DNA of 64,000 bases from Stomoxys calcitrans (GCF_963082655.1 NC_081552.1:66285083-66349082), one strand, 5' to 3'; shown: positions 43,945-56,060, counted from the stretch's first letter. Numbers and translations are program-made. Notes: generated by a model from the sequence alone, not told the origin.

Positions 43945-46900
43945 TTGTTAATATTATTGGAAAAATGAGAAAAGCTCTTTTCTGAAAGTTATTGCTTATT
44001 GTAGCAATGAAGAATTGTCTCTCTGAGTTCAGGCAGTTTATTCTGTGTGGTATAATTTCCAGTCCTCTATTAGATCGTGCAAATTTTAGATGAGCGAGGA
44101 GATACCCAGGTTCTTTCGTTTGCATAATTTTGTGAAGCAGAATTAGACTTCTAATATTTAGATAGTTTTTAAAGGATGCATTAAAAACTTGTTGCGCAAA
44201 TTGTGAAATACTTTCAAGGCGTTAAATAAATTACAGTTAAAAGTTAAACCATAGTTACAAGCAGTTTCAACTCGTGGTATTGAAGTGTTATTAAGATGTA
44301 CGGTTAAATTATTCAGGACAGTTAGTTTACTCTATGAATTTCAAGTAGTTTCGACTGTGATGGGTTTATGCAAAGTTTATTAAGTTTTGTCCAGTTATAA
44401 ACTTGATTGAAATCATAGTTTATATCAGGCACACATTTTTGAATATCGCTTATTTTTGTACCAATATATAGCTGCAGATCATCAGTTTTACAGTAAGCTA
44501 GAACATCCGGAAGATCATTTATATAAATGGAGAACAGTAGAGGGCCAAGATTGGATCGTTGGGGAACGCCTTTGGATAGTTGAGTAGACTGGAGCAACGA
44601 TTTTCAGTTACTACCGCTTGTGATCTTTGTGACATATATGATAGCATAAGTTTACAGTCGGTATATGAAAAATTTAACAGTTTTTCCAGTTTTAATATCA
44701 GAATACGATGATTAATGATATAAAATGCTTTACTGTGGTCCAAAATAAGTTTGAACAACACCATTTTGACATCCATGTTTTGGCGAAGGTTTTCACTAAC
44801 ATCTAACAGAGCGGTGCAGCAGCTTCTTTAACTTCCGGTATCCAGATTGTCTGTCAGATAGTTAGTCATTCCCAGTAAGAAAATTACTAATGATCAGAAA
44901 TAATGCGTTCTAAAGCTTTAGACAACAAAGGTAGTATAAAGGGTGATTTTTTTGAGGTTAGGATTTTCATGCATTAGTATTTGACAGATCACGTGGGATT
45001 TCAGACATGGTGTCAAAGAGAAAGATGCTCAGTATGCTTTGACATTTCATCATGAATAGCCTTACTAACGAGCAACGCTTGCAAATCATTGAATTTCATT
45101 ACCAAAATCAGTGTTCGGTTCGAAATGTGTTCATTCACCGTTCAGCGATGAGGCTCATTTCTGGTTGAATGGCTACGTAAATAAGCAAAATTGCCGCATT
45201 TGGAGTGAAGAGCAACCAGAAGCCGTTCAAGAACTGCCCATGCATCCCGAAAAATGCACTGTTTGGTGTGGTTTGTACGCTGGTGGAATCATTGGACCGT
45301 ATTTTTTCAAAGATGCTGTTGGACGCAACGTTACGGTGAATGAACACATTTCGAACCGAACACTGATTTTGGTAATAAAATTCAATGATTTGCAAGCGTT
45401 GCTCGTTAGTAAGTCTATTCATGATGAAATGTCAAAGCATACTGAGCATCTTTCTCTTTGACACCATGTCTGAAATCCCACGTGATCTGTCAAATACTAA
45501 TGCATGAAAATCCTAACCTCAAAAAAATCACCCTTTAGATATGGGGCGGTACTTTCTATTTGCTTTAGGAATAGGTTAAATCTTTGCGATTTTATACTCA
45601 GCAGGAAAAATCGATTTAGTTAATGTTGAGTTGAAAATGTAAGTTATATAGGGTATTGAGTCAAGTAGTAATAGCCTCAGAAAGCGTGGGTCAATTTCAT
45701 CAAATCCCATAGCATTGGATTTAATTTTGTGAATGCTTTCGAAAACCTCATTCCCATCTACACAACGGAAAGTGGATGGAGTGCATAGCTGTTCATATAT
45801 GTCCGATATTGGTTCCACAGGTTCAATATTAACGAAACGTTCGTTAAGCTCATTCAAGTCAACATTCGAATTGTTTAGATGTTCAGTTCTATCTCCGATT
45901 CCAATGTTACGAATTTCCCTTCATTTGCATTTGGTGTCAACAGCAGTTTGAAATTTGTTTTGAAAATAGGTCGCTTTTGCAGTGTTCATTTGTTTTTAAG
46001 CAGTCTTCCGGCAGATTTGATTTGACTATGCAAGAACAGAGTTCAAAAACGTTTCCAACGTTTATATCAGGTTTTTATGGTTTCATTGAATTTTATTTTT
46101 ATTGATTTTATAGTAAAACAACAGTTATATATTGATTTTATCCTATTTTGAAGAAAATTTAATTGTTCATCGACCGTCGGTAGTTGATAAATAAAGTCCC
46201 AATGTTTTGTAGAAAAGTGTCAATTAAGTTCAATAAAATCAATACTTTTAATATCACGATAAGTTTTAGTTTTATTCAGTTTTTTAACATTGCAGTCATA
46301 TGTTAGAAAAATTAAATCGTGTTTAGAAAATCCAGAAGCAGATAACTGATCATATAACAATACCTTAGACTCACGAAAAACAGCTCGAGAAGACTTGCAG
46401 ATGTGCTTGTGAAATGTGTAGGAACAGTTGTGTTAGCCAAAAAAGAGTTCAAGTTATTCCATGGAATTTGTAAGAGTATTTTCAACCAGGACATAACTAT
46501 TGAAGTCACCAGTAATGACAATATCATTGTAGTTCAAAGTTTTATGTTCTCTAACATATCAGTATATTCAACATTATTGCTTGGACGATAAATACAACCT
46601 AATAAAACTTTAGTATTATTAAGTGTGGAAACCTCAAGCAGTAAATACTCTATTTTGCTTTCAAATAGCGATTTAAGTATTGGTATATAGTTAAAAATTA
46701 CTTTTTATATAGATGGCAACACCTCCACCGATCTGCTCGTAGAATTTTGTAACCAGGAATTGTGTAAATGGAATCATATATTTCGGGAAGGAACCAGGTT
46801 TCAGACACACATATGATGTCAATTGTTGTACTAACAAAAGTATAAGAAAGTCATCCATTTTTTTAAGCTCTGCGCATTTATGTGTACAATGTTCAAGCCA

Positions 46901-46974
46901 ACATTTCGACGAGTTAATACGTTTAGCATGTTTCTCACATTGTCTCTGAAGTTACCCAAAACATTAAAAGGCAT
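43945..46974 (-). pseudogene. LINE ORF2: endonuclease and reverse transcriptase, broken
   Basis: Start MPFNVLGNFRDN at 46974. The apurinic-type endonuclease begins GLNIVHINAQSLKKMDDF. After a frameshift near 46830 it shows VSETWFLPEIYDSIY (catalytic Glu), later GGGVAIYIK in another frame, then IYRPSNNVEY and IVITGDFNSYVL, with GDFN at 46499-46510. Pre-RT: KIKSNAMGFDEIDPRFLRLL (45576-45857). RT: HSKAFYIINHRILILKLEKL, where the usual DFSKAFD is decayed, then LSKGVPQRSNLGPLLFSIYINDLP, and TDDLQLYI in place of YADDxQLY (44322-44597), so the catalytic box is mutated. The C-terminal domain has FARSNRGLEIIPHR (about 44070). Many frameshifts and one mariner insertion make it dead. Confidence 0.85.
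44939..45535. mobile_element. Foldback mariner derivative 1 (597 bp)
   Basis: Flanked by TA (44937-44938 and 45536-45537). Both ends carry the same ~195-bp 5' segment of the mariner at 3640-4893: the terminus AAGGGTGATTTTTTTGAGG through the transposase N-terminus up to GAAATGTGTTCA, in inverted orientation. Between them is a middle piece of transposase on the plus strand (FSDEAHFWLNGYVNKQNCR to GRNVTVN). The original 3' end and the rest of the gene are gone. It cannot encode transposase but has near-perfect long inverted repeats. Confidence 0.9.
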
Positions 46975-47089
46975 GATATGAAAAACTCATAAGCAGGGGA
47001 TAAGTAATGAAATTTTCAAGGATTAGAGCTTTATGGAAAGTACGGAATATAACAACAAAACAATTTAAATAAAATAATATCATTTCATC

Positions 47090-48575
47090 TTCTTTGCTGT
47101 TACTCATCCATTGCAATGTTATCATCTTGCAATGTTATCATCTTGTTCAGCATTTGTACGAAAAGATGCGTTAGTTGATCAATATTCTCTATTAGAATTG
47201 GAGAGTCAGTTTTAGAGCGTTTGACATGAACCTATCCACATAGAGTAAATACCAAATCAAGATGCCTTTGTTTTTTTAACTTCAACGCATTTTGAAAAAT
47301 CTTATAATTATGATTGGTCAAATTTATATTCAAATAGAATGCTCTATCAGTATCAAACCTAGCACGCTTGAAAGTTAAATTTGATTTATTAGATTTTGTA
47401 AACATGGCTATATTCTTCAGTACAAAATATTTATCGAATGGGCACGTAAGGTTTACCATGACGACTGCATCAGATGATTTATTGTTTTTGTCTCATAATA
47501 TTAACCCAATACATACTTTTTATTGGAAGTGTTGTTATAAAGGGTGATTTTTTTGAGGTTAGGATTTTCATGCATTAGTATTTGACAGATCACGTGGGAT
47601 TTCAGACATGGTGTCAAAGAGAAAGATGCTCAGTATGCTTTGACATTTCATCATGAATAGACTTACTAACGAGCAACGCTTGCAAATCATTGAATTTTAT
47701 TACCAAAATCAGTGTTCGGTTCGAAATGTGTTCAAATTTTGACAAATTTTGTTCAGCGATGAGGCTCATTTCTGGTTGAATGGCTACGTAAATAAGCAAA
47801 ATTGCCGCATTTGGAGTGAAGAGCAACCAGAAGCCGTTCAAGAACTGCCCATGCATCCCGAAAAATGCACTGTTTGGTGTGGTTTGTACGCTGGTGGAAT
47901 CATTGGACCGTATTTTTTCAAAGATGCTGTTGGACGCAACGTTACGGTGAATGAACACATTTCGAACCGAACACTGATTTTGGTAATAAAATTCAATGAT
48001 TTGCAAGCGTTGCTCGTTAGTAAGTCTATTCATGATGAAATGTCAAAGCATACTGAGCATCTTTCTCTTTGACACCATGTCTGAAATCCCACGTGATCTG
48101 TCAAATACTAATGCATGAAAATCCTAACCTCAAAAAAAATACCCTTTATTTAATGTATCGCACTGGTTATAAAATATTTGGTATTGATTTTCCCCATTTT
48201 TATATGGCACTCCATTTAGTCTCAAATCACAAGCAACTTGCAAGTAATCAAATTTTTGTTTCTTTAATTTAATGTTTACAGTTTCATTTTTTTTTTTTTT
48301 TTTGCCCAATATCAGATTTAATTACTGATTCAACCTTTCGAACTCTTTCAGCAAGATTCAGTAATTTCTCACTAAAAGCACCGATTTCCGTTTTGATGTC
48401 ACTCATGCTCTTGGCAATAAGAGTCAAGAGTCGTGAATCGCTCTGATCAATTAGAGTCTTTATGATCTCAGCCTCTTTCCCAAGCCGTTTTTCAATTAGT
48501 GTAAGTACACGGTGGGGAGATTCATAATTCGATAGTCGTGGTGTTTTAAAGAAACTCTCTTCAATTAAAGCTCTC
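47090..48575 (-). pseudogene. LINE ORF1, interrupted by a mariner derivative
   Basis: The N-terminal part (about 48300-48575) reads FFKTPRLSNYESPHRVLTLI and DSRLLTLIAKSMSDIKTEIG to LAERVRKVESVIKSDI, heptad-like and probably a coiled coil for trimerisation. A T17 run (A on the coding strand) follows at about 48287-48303. The C-terminal part (47459 downwards) has KSNLTFKRARFDTDRAFYLN, LTNHNYKIFQNALKLKK and RHLDLVFT, resembling the RNA-binding end of two-ORF insect LINE ORF1 proteins. An in-frame TAG sits after FTLCG (47232), and the frame then continues to a TAA at 47100. The foldback element at 47540-48146 splits it. Function is inferred from order and coiled-coil pattern. Confidence 0.7.
47540..48146. 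mobile_element. Foldback mariner derivative 2 (607 bp)
   Basis: Flanked by TA (47538-47539 and 48147-48148). Inverted arms lie at 47540-47734 and 47952-48146, both copies of the mariner 5' segment. The centre is the same transposase piece as derivative 1. The right arm-centre junction (ACGGTGAATGAACACATTTC) is identical to derivative 1. The left junction differs: GTGTTCAAATTTTGACAAAT replaces GTGTTCATTCACCGTTC. Confidence 0.9.
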
Positions 48576-49793
48576 GGACCATATTTTGATATAGGTGCTT
48601 CAGACCGTTTTTTCGATAAAGGGTCTAATGCCCATAAAAACTTCATTATTTATCTGATTTTGCTGAAATTTTAAACAGTGAATAGTTTGAGGCATCCCGG
48701 TATCTGGTATCGGTATCACATAGACCGATCCCGATAAAGGGTCTGAAAACCATAAAACCATATTTATTATCCGATTTTGTGAAATTTGAAACAGTGGATA
48801 GTTTTAGGTCTCCCGACATCCGACCCAAATATGGTTTGGATCGGACTATATTTAGATATAGCTGCCTATAGACCGATCCTCCTATTTAGGGTCTTAGGCT
48901 CATAAAAGCCACATATATTATTCGATTTTGCTGAATTTTGGGACAGTGAGTAGTGATAAGCTCTTCGACATCCTTCGTCAATTTGGCCCAGATAAGTCCA
49001 GATTTGGACATATTGTAGCTGCCATATAGACCGATCCCCTGATTTAGGGTTTTAGGCCCATAAAAGCCACATTTATTACCCGATTTGGGACAGTGAGTAG
49101 AGTTAGGCCCTTCAACATCCTTTGTCAATTTGGCTCAGATCGGTTCAGATTTGGATATAGCTACCATATAGTCCCATCTCTCGATTAAAGGTTTTGGGCC
49201 CATAAAAGGCGCATTTATTGTCCGATGTGGCCGAAATTGGGGACAGTGGGTTAAATTAAGCCCCTCGACATACTTCTGCAATATGGCACAGATCGGTTCA
49301 GATTTGGATATAGCTGCCATATAGCCCGATCTCTCGATCTAAGGTTTTGGGGTCATAAAAGGCGCACGGTGAGTTGTGTTAGGCCCTTCGATATCCATTT
49401 TAAATTTGATCCAGATCCGTCCAGATCTGCCATATAGACCGAAATCCGGATTTATAGTCTTGGTCCCATAAAGTCGCATTTATAATCCGATTTCACTTAA
49501 ATTTTACACAGTAACTTATGCTAAGCATTTCGACATCCGTTTAGTACATGGTTCAAATCGGTTTAATTTTAGATATAGCTACTTAAAAGACCAATATTTT
49601 GTTATACGCAATTGAAAAATCACTTGTACTTATAAGTATTTGGTCCAAATCGGAACATATTTCTATATAGCTGCAATGGGGCATAAGGTATGCATTTTTC
49701 ACCGGATTTTGACGAAAGGTGTTTTACATATATACCCGAGGTGGTGGGTATTTAAAGTTCGGCCCGGCCGAACTTAACGCCTTTTTACTTGTT
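48576..49793 (-). mobile_element. Family B element, 3' end lost
   Basis: About seven units with TTTGGATATAGCTGCCATATAG blocks, older on the left (48600-48850). The 5' end is complete: CCGAGGTGGTGGGTATTTAA, the palindrome TTCGGCCCGGCCGAA and TTTTTACTTGTT at 49793. No core or GTCC tract. Confidence 0.8.
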
Positions 49794-51761
49794 TGATATC
49801 TGAAGGGGGGCGGACCCTCCCCCTTACCCTAATTTTCAGAAACGCCAGTTCTCGGAGATGGGTGTTGTGATTTAAGCGAAATTTTGTGTGCTCTCTTATA
49901 GTAATCTACAAATAAAAATTTGGTATCCAAATTTCGGATGGGGTACCTAGGGGGCCCGCCCACCCTAAAACCTACCAAACATATATTAAGACAAATCACA
50001 ACAATATGGGACTCAAATGAAAGGTATTTAGGATAAGAAAACGTATCTGAAATCCAATCGTAGGACAAAGTGTTAGGAGAACCGCCCCAAGCCCCAAAAC
50101 ACCCCTAAATCGGACATATTTACCGACCATAGCAATTTGGGACTCAAATGAAAGGTATTTGCGAGTAGAATACGAATCTGATATCCAAATGTGGGACCAC
50201 GTTTCTGCGGGTCCACCCCTTCCCCAAAATAGCACAGGACTCATTTACTAACCGTGAGAATATGGGGCTTAAATAAAAGGTATTTGAGTGTAGAATACGA
50301 ATCTGATATCCAAATATGGGACCAAGTGTTTTGGGCCGCCTTTTCCAAAAACATCCCCAAAAGCGGACAAATTTACGAAAGTTCTTTTGGAGTAAAGCAC
50401 GAATCTGATATCAATATTCGGGAATAGTGTTTATGGGGACACCCCAACCCCAAAATACCACCCAAATAGGAAGTATTTGCTGACTATTGCAATATGAGGC
50501 TCAAATAAGAGGGTTTTTAGAGTAGAACACGAATCCGATATATATTTTCAAGGCCAACCCACTGAGCGACCGTCCATTACATAAAACACTCCCAAGCCGG
50601 TCATCTTTGCCGACTATGGAAATATGGGATTCAAATTAAAGGTATTTGGGAGTAGACCATGAATCTGACATCAATATCTCGGGACCAACTGTCTAGGGGA
50701 CGTCCCACCACCATAACAACCCCCAAATAGGACGTATTTGCTCACCACGATAATTTGGGTCTTCAAGACAGTGAAACAAAATATTTATAGTTTTTAGGGC
50801 CAATACCCCATACCGGACATATTTGCTGACTTTTCCAATCAAGAGTTGAAATGAGATGAATTGTGTATCCAATTTTGAGGCCAATGGCAATGTCGGGTTC
50901 AAATAAATGATATATAGATATATGAAAATAAAGCACGTTGCTTGTATATTTTCCGGGCTTGGGGATTTTCCAATCCACAAAACACCCCTAAATCAGGCAT
51001 ATTTACCAACCATGTCAATGTGGGGCTTACATGAAAGTTATTGGGGGTAGAGCAAGAATTGATACCTACTTTCGGGACCAATTTGTTGGGGACATACCCC
51101 TTTCCCAAAATACCCCACAAACAGCAATTTTTCACTGACTATCGCAATATGGGGCTCAAATAGGGGTATTTGGGCGTAGAATACGAATTTGATATCCAAA
51201 TGTAGGACCATGTATTTAGGACATCACCTCTTCCCGAAAACACCCCCCCAAAGTGTGAAAAATTTTCGACCATTCTAATATGTGGCTAATGAGATATGTG
51301 GTAAATGAGATTAGAAAACAATTTGATAACCAATTTTGCGACCATGTGTTTTGGGGACGCCTCATTCTGTAAACTCCCCTCAAAACCAATGGCAATATGT
51401 GTTTTAAATAAATTGTATTTGAGAGAAGAGCATGTTGCTCATATTTTTCAGGGCCAAGTATCTGTGGAACCACCTCACCCCCGAAAACACCCCTAAATGA
51501 GACATTATATCTGGCTGAAATAAAGTATTTTAAGAATGGAGTACACCTTACATCCGAACTTAAATTCGTAGACCAATAAAGATCAAAAGGGATTCAAATG
51601 AAGGCACTTATATTGCTAAACTGTTTGTCAAGCGATACACTATTTTCGTAGCATGGTATTTCACTAAAAGCACTTTAATTGTCGAAAATAAATATTCGAA
51701 GGAAACTTTTGTTCCATACAAAGTACAAGAAGACGCAGCGGAGCGGGCCCGGGTCAGCTAG
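49794..51761 (+). mobile_element. Family H Helitron-like element, 3' end intact
   Basis: Lacks the first ~150 bp and starts at GATATCTGAAGGGGGGCGG. About twelve ~130-bp units. It ends ACGCAGCGGAGCGGGCCCGG, then GTCAG and CTAG at 51758-51761, immediately followed by the 5' end of another copy. Confidence 0.8.
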
Positions 51762-52930
51762 TCTTATATATAAGATTAAATTTGTGTTTGTTTGTTTGTT
51801 CCGTATAGACTCAAAAATCTGAAGGAAACATAGGCTTTATAATTTTTTGATATCGGGAGGAGGGCGGACCCTCCCCCTTACCCCAAAAGTACTACCCAAG
51901 AATTAAAGTGTAACGGTCGGGACAATACGGGATTGAAATGAAAGGTATTCGAGAGCAGATTACGAATATGGTCAGGAATTAGGAATAGGCTTTATAATTT
52001 ATTGATAACGGAAGGGGCGGACGCTCCACCGTTACCCCAAAAACACCACCCAAAATCTAAAGTGGACCGATAAGGACAATATGGGTAGTATTTAACAAAT
52101 CTGCGGGAGTATATAACGAATCTGGCATACAAACTCATGTCGAAATACAGAAGGTCACCCCACCCCCCACAAAAACGCCCAAAATGGGCACATTAGCCAA
52201 TCACGGATATATGGGACTCGGTTTGTTTGTTTAGGTTGGTCTGGAAGGAAACATAGGCTATATAATTTTTGGGTATCAGAAGGGGGAACACAACCCAAAA
52301 TCAAAAGTGGACCGATCGGGACAATATAGGTATCAAATGAAAGTTATTGGGGAGTAGAATACGAACATGGTATTAAATTTTGAGTCTAAGTAGGCCCGAT
52401 GGGTACTTACCCCAACCCCAAACAGACATATTGGACGTTCATTTTAATATGGGGCTCTAATGAAAGGTATTCGGGAGTAGATTTCGAATCTGGCATACAA
52501 AATCAGATCGAAGTATAGAGGGTCACGCTTACCCTCACAAACACCATTAGACCCATTATGACTATGTGATACTTGGTTGAACCGATTTTCTTAAAATTTT
52601 CATAGTTTGTGTACGATGGCCATATAAGATCTAGAGACTACAAAGCTAATATGGTATTAAAATTTGGGTCCAAGTACCCATTATTTGCGCTCAAGTCTAG
52701 GTGGGGCTTTTCCTCCTAAAGATACGTCAAATGGGTTATTTGACCCATAATGACAATATGGGACTCACATGAATGGCATTTGAGAGTAGAAAACGAATTT
52801 GATATCCAATTTGAGAGCCAAATGTTTTGGTGTACGCCATAAAACACCCCCTAAACTGAACTTCATGTTCGTTGGGAATAAAGAACGAATTTGATATTTG
52901 AGTCGAAATGTCGGAGGTGTCATCCCTCCC
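51762..52930 (+). mobile_element. Family H Helitron-like element, 5' part
   Basis: Begins TCTTATATATAAGATTAAAT at 51762, then TTTGTTTGTTTGTTCCGTAT and units with GGGACAATACGGGATTGAAA and ACCCCAAAAACACCACCC. It is the mirror arrangement of 20641-21909, including a SINE at its far side. Confidence 0.75.
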
Positions 52931-53341
52931 CTAATGAGAACATTACCCTAAGGAAGAACATTACCACCAGGAACGGAGAAGGGGCATATTCTCACACATC
53001 AATTAGTACTTTCCGATTCAAGTTTACACTCAATGATAAGGGACCATTTTTTATAGCCGAGTCCGAACGGCGTACCTCAGTGTTACACCTTTTTGGAGAA
53101 AAGTTTTTAAATGACCATGCATGACTTTGTACCTCGCAATTGTCGCCAACATTAAGAGGGGATAAACACCGCTTTGTCCGATGTTCTCGCCAGGATTTGA
53201 ACGCGTTCAGTGTCATAGGCTACAATGGCACGAATTCGATATTCGCATTAAGAGGGGATAAACACCACTTTGTCCGATGTTCTCGCCAGGATTTGAACGC
53301 GTTCAGCGTCATAGGCTACAATGGCACGAATTCGATATTCG
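52931..53341 (-). mobile_element. SINE (family S) with duplicated tRNA-like head
   Basis: Minus strand. The body (52931-53149) has CATTAATTGATG-like, TCAATGATAAGGGACC and GTTACACCTTTTTGGAG blocks. The tRNA-related head occurs twice as a 96-bp direct repeat, 53150-53245 and 53246-53341, with two mismatches. The minus strand of each copy carries ACGCGTTCAAATCCTGGCGA, close to a Pol III B box (GTTCAAATCC). Confidence 0.75.
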
Positions 53342-54014
53342 CATTCCGTCCGTCTGGCTGTCTGGCTGTTTTATTATGATCACCAACAACTGTGCCAAGT
53401 ATGGTTCAAATCAGTTCATAACCTGATGTAGCTGTCCTATAAACAGATCTGGGGACTTAACTTCTTGAGCTTCTAGAGGGCGCGATTCCTATCCGATTTG
53501 GTTGAAATTTTGCAAGACGTATTTTATTTTAACTTTGAATAACTGTGTCAAATAAGGTTTAAATCGGTTCATAACCTGATATAGCTGCCATATAAACCGA
53601 TCTGGGATCTTGACTTCTTGAGCCTCTAGAGGTCGCAATTATTATCCGATTTGCCTGAAATTTTGTACGACGGATCCTCTCTTGACCATCAACATACGTG
53701 TTTATTATGGTCTGAATCTGTCTATAGCCCGATACAGTTCCCATATTAATCGATCTCTCTATTTCACTTCTTGAGCCCCCAAAGGGCGCAATTCTTATTC
53801 GAATTGGCTGACATTTTACACAGCTCTCCAACATATAATTTAATTGTGGTCCAAGCCGGACTCTATCTTAATATCGCTCTAATAGCAGAGCAAATCTTTC
53901 ATTTTATCCTTTTTTGCCTAAGAAGAGATGCCGGGAAAAGAACTCGACAAATGCGACCCATTGTGGAGGGTATATAAGATTCTGCCCGACCGAACTTAGC
54001 ACGCTTTTACTTGT
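53342..54014 (-). mobile_element. Family A element, 5' two-thirds
   Basis: About three units (GACTTCTTGAGCCTCTAGAGG) after a CCGTCCGTCTGGCTGTCTGG stretch that may be a tract remnant. Complete 5' end: GCCTAAGAAGAGATGCCGGG, a palindrome with changes (TTCTGCCCGACCGAA) and CTTTTACTTGTT. Confidence 0.8.
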
Positions 54015-55127
54015 TTTTTTTATACCCACCACCGAAGGATGGGGGTATATTCATTTTGTCATTCCGTTTGCAACACATCGAAATATCCATTTCCGACCCT
54101 ATAAAGTAAATACATTCTTGATCGGTTCAGATTTGGATATAGCTGCCATATAGATCGATCCTCCGGTTAAGGGTCTTAGACCCACAAAAGCCACATCTAT
54201 TATCCGATTTTGATGAAATTCGGGACAGTGAGTTGTGTTAGGCCCATCGACATCCTTCGTTAATTTGGCTTAAATCGGTCCAGATTTGGATATAGCTGTC
54301 ATATAGATCGATCCTTCGATTTATGGTGTAAGGCCCATAAAAGCCACATTCATTATCCGATTTTGCTGAAATTTGGGACAGTGAGTTGTGCTAGGCCCTT
54401 TCACATATTTCTTCAATTTGGTCCAGATCGGTTCAGATTTAGATATATAATATATGGTTTTGGGCTCATTTATTGTCTGATGTCGCCAAAATTTGGAACA
54501 GTGAGTTTAGTTAAACCCCTTGACATACTTCTGCAATATCGCACAGATCGGTCCAGATTTGGATATAGCTGCCATATATACTGATATCTAAGTTTTAGGT
54601 GTTGAAGCGATAAAAGACGCATTTATTGTCCGATGGTTCTGAAATTTGAGACAGTGAGTTTGGTTAGGCTCTTCGACGTCCTTCTTCAATTTTGCCCAGA
54701 TCGGTCCAGATTTGCATATAGCTGCCATATAGACCGATCTCTCGATTTAAGGTTTAAAAGAGGCATTTATTGTCCGATTTCGCCGAAATTTGGAACAGTG
54801 CTTTGTGTTAGGCTTTTCAACATGTTTATACAACTTGCCCAAATCGGTCCAGATTTGGATATAGCTGCCAGGTAGACCGATATCTCGATTTAAAGTCTTG
54901 GCCCTATAAAAGGCGTATTTATAATCCGATTTCACTGAAATTTGACACAGTGACTTATGTTCGGCTTTTCGACATCCGTGTCGTATATAGTTCAGATCGG
55001 TATGAGGTATATGAGTATAAGGTATGAAATTTTCACCGAATTTTGATGAAATGTGGTTTACATATATACCCGAGGTGGTGGGTATCCAAAGTTCGGCCCG
55101 GCCGAACTTAACGCCTTTTTACTTGTT
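54015..55127 (-). mobile_element. Family B element with internal deletion
   Basis: The 3' end is TTTTATACCCACCACCGAAG with a core up to ACATTCTTGATC, then an abrupt jump to GGTTCAGATTTGG, so the GACG tract and leader are deleted. Six units follow, then GAGGTGGTGGGTATCC, the palindrome and TTTTTACTTGTT. Confidence 0.85.
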
Positions 55128-55510
55128 TAATTTTTGACAGTTCTTGCCATTGTAGATGTCACTTTGTACTCTTTTTGCAATAATTCCTTTTATACGTTTT
55201 CTCCTATTTGAAACAATTTTAATCGGCACATTTTGTCATCCTCATTTTGAATTGGGCCTTTCCACTTTTTGTTTTCGGCAGGTGATTTAATCTTTTAATT
55301 TTCAGTCATGTATGTAAGTACAGACGGACCTAATAATGTCGTTGCCGTTGGATGACTCTTGTAAGTTTTGAACGAATCGTTTTAGTACCGTCTTCTGTGC
55401 AACAGAGTTCAGCAGAAATATGTGCTGCTCTTTTAATATTTAAGACCAATGTTTAAGCGATGATCAGTCAGTCAGTCAGCAATCAGTATCTGTCACTCTA
55501 CCCTTTTATA
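55128..55510. other. Unassigned DNA
   Basis: About 380 bp without recognised repeat or long reading frame, and less AT-extreme than its surroundings. A CAGTCAGTCAG run lies near 55464. Could be host single-copy sequence. Confidence 0.4.
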
Positions 55511-56060
55511 TATGTATAATAGCTGGACTGGGCCCGCTCCGATGCATCTTATTTCATTCCCTTATTTTATGTGAGCCCTATAGTGGCACGGTCAGGAAAT
55601 AAGTCCTGTTTAGGAGTGTCCGAGTCCTGTTTAGAAGTATCTGATTTGAGCCCCTTTTTGTCATAGTCCACAAATATGTCCATTTTGAGGAGTATGTAGG
55701 AAGGGGCGAACACCCAAGCACCTAGCCCTGAAAAAAGTTAAGCATCGTGCTCTAATATTAAATTCCTTTTATTTGAGCTGCAATTGCAATTGGTTTAGGG
55801 GGAGTTTATGGGGTGAGACAACCCCCAAACACTTGGACTCAAAATCTGATATCAAATTCGATGTCTACTATTAAATACCTATTATTTATTGCCGTAGTAG
55901 CAAAACTGGCCCGTTTGAAGGGAGTATAGGGGGCGGACCCTGAAATAATATCAGCATTGTGCTAGAACACGATTTTTTTATCCCCATAATGTCAAGCATT
56001 TTGAAGGTGGCTATCAAGCTATTCAGGGCTAGGGGATTTTTCAGATCCACACTAATTAAT
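55511..56060 (-). mobile_element. Degenerate family H Helitron fragment
   Basis: The left end AGCTGGACTGGGCCCGCTCC resembles the Helitron 3' end on the minus strand. Four to five worn units follow (TGAGCCCTATAGTGGCACGG, TTGAGGAGTATGTAGG). No 5' end. Confidence 0.6.

Larger units (their letters stand above)
43945..48575 (-). mobile_element. Two-ORF LINE (Jockey/CR1-like), degenerate
   Basis: AT-rich minus-strand LINE. In 5'-to-3' order: ORF1 (48575 to about 47100), endonuclease/RT ORF2 from 46974, and a C-terminal domain near 43900-44110. Two foldback mariner derivatives (44939-45535, 47540-48146) split it. The right border meets a family B array near 48575 and the left meets the Helitron CTAG. 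Confidence 0.85.

Noticed and set aside
45135..45422. Opposite-strand frame starting with the transposase N-terminus inside the foldback element
   Set aside because: It reads the duplicated 5' arm and then antisense of the middle piece, so it is a consequence of the inversion, not a fusion gene.
52992..53216. Short frames in SINE bodies (also 20285-20682)
   Set aside because: The sequence is a non-coding tRNA-derived repeat present in several copies. The frames are chance.
53150..53341. Possible pair of true tRNA genes
   Set aside because: Only a B-box-like stretch is recognisable. I could not fold a full cloverleaf with anticodon arm and acceptor stem, so it is a SINE head.
55128..55510. 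Possible host exon or retrovirus-like fragment
   Set aside because: No frame longer than a few dozen codons and no motif recognised on either strand.
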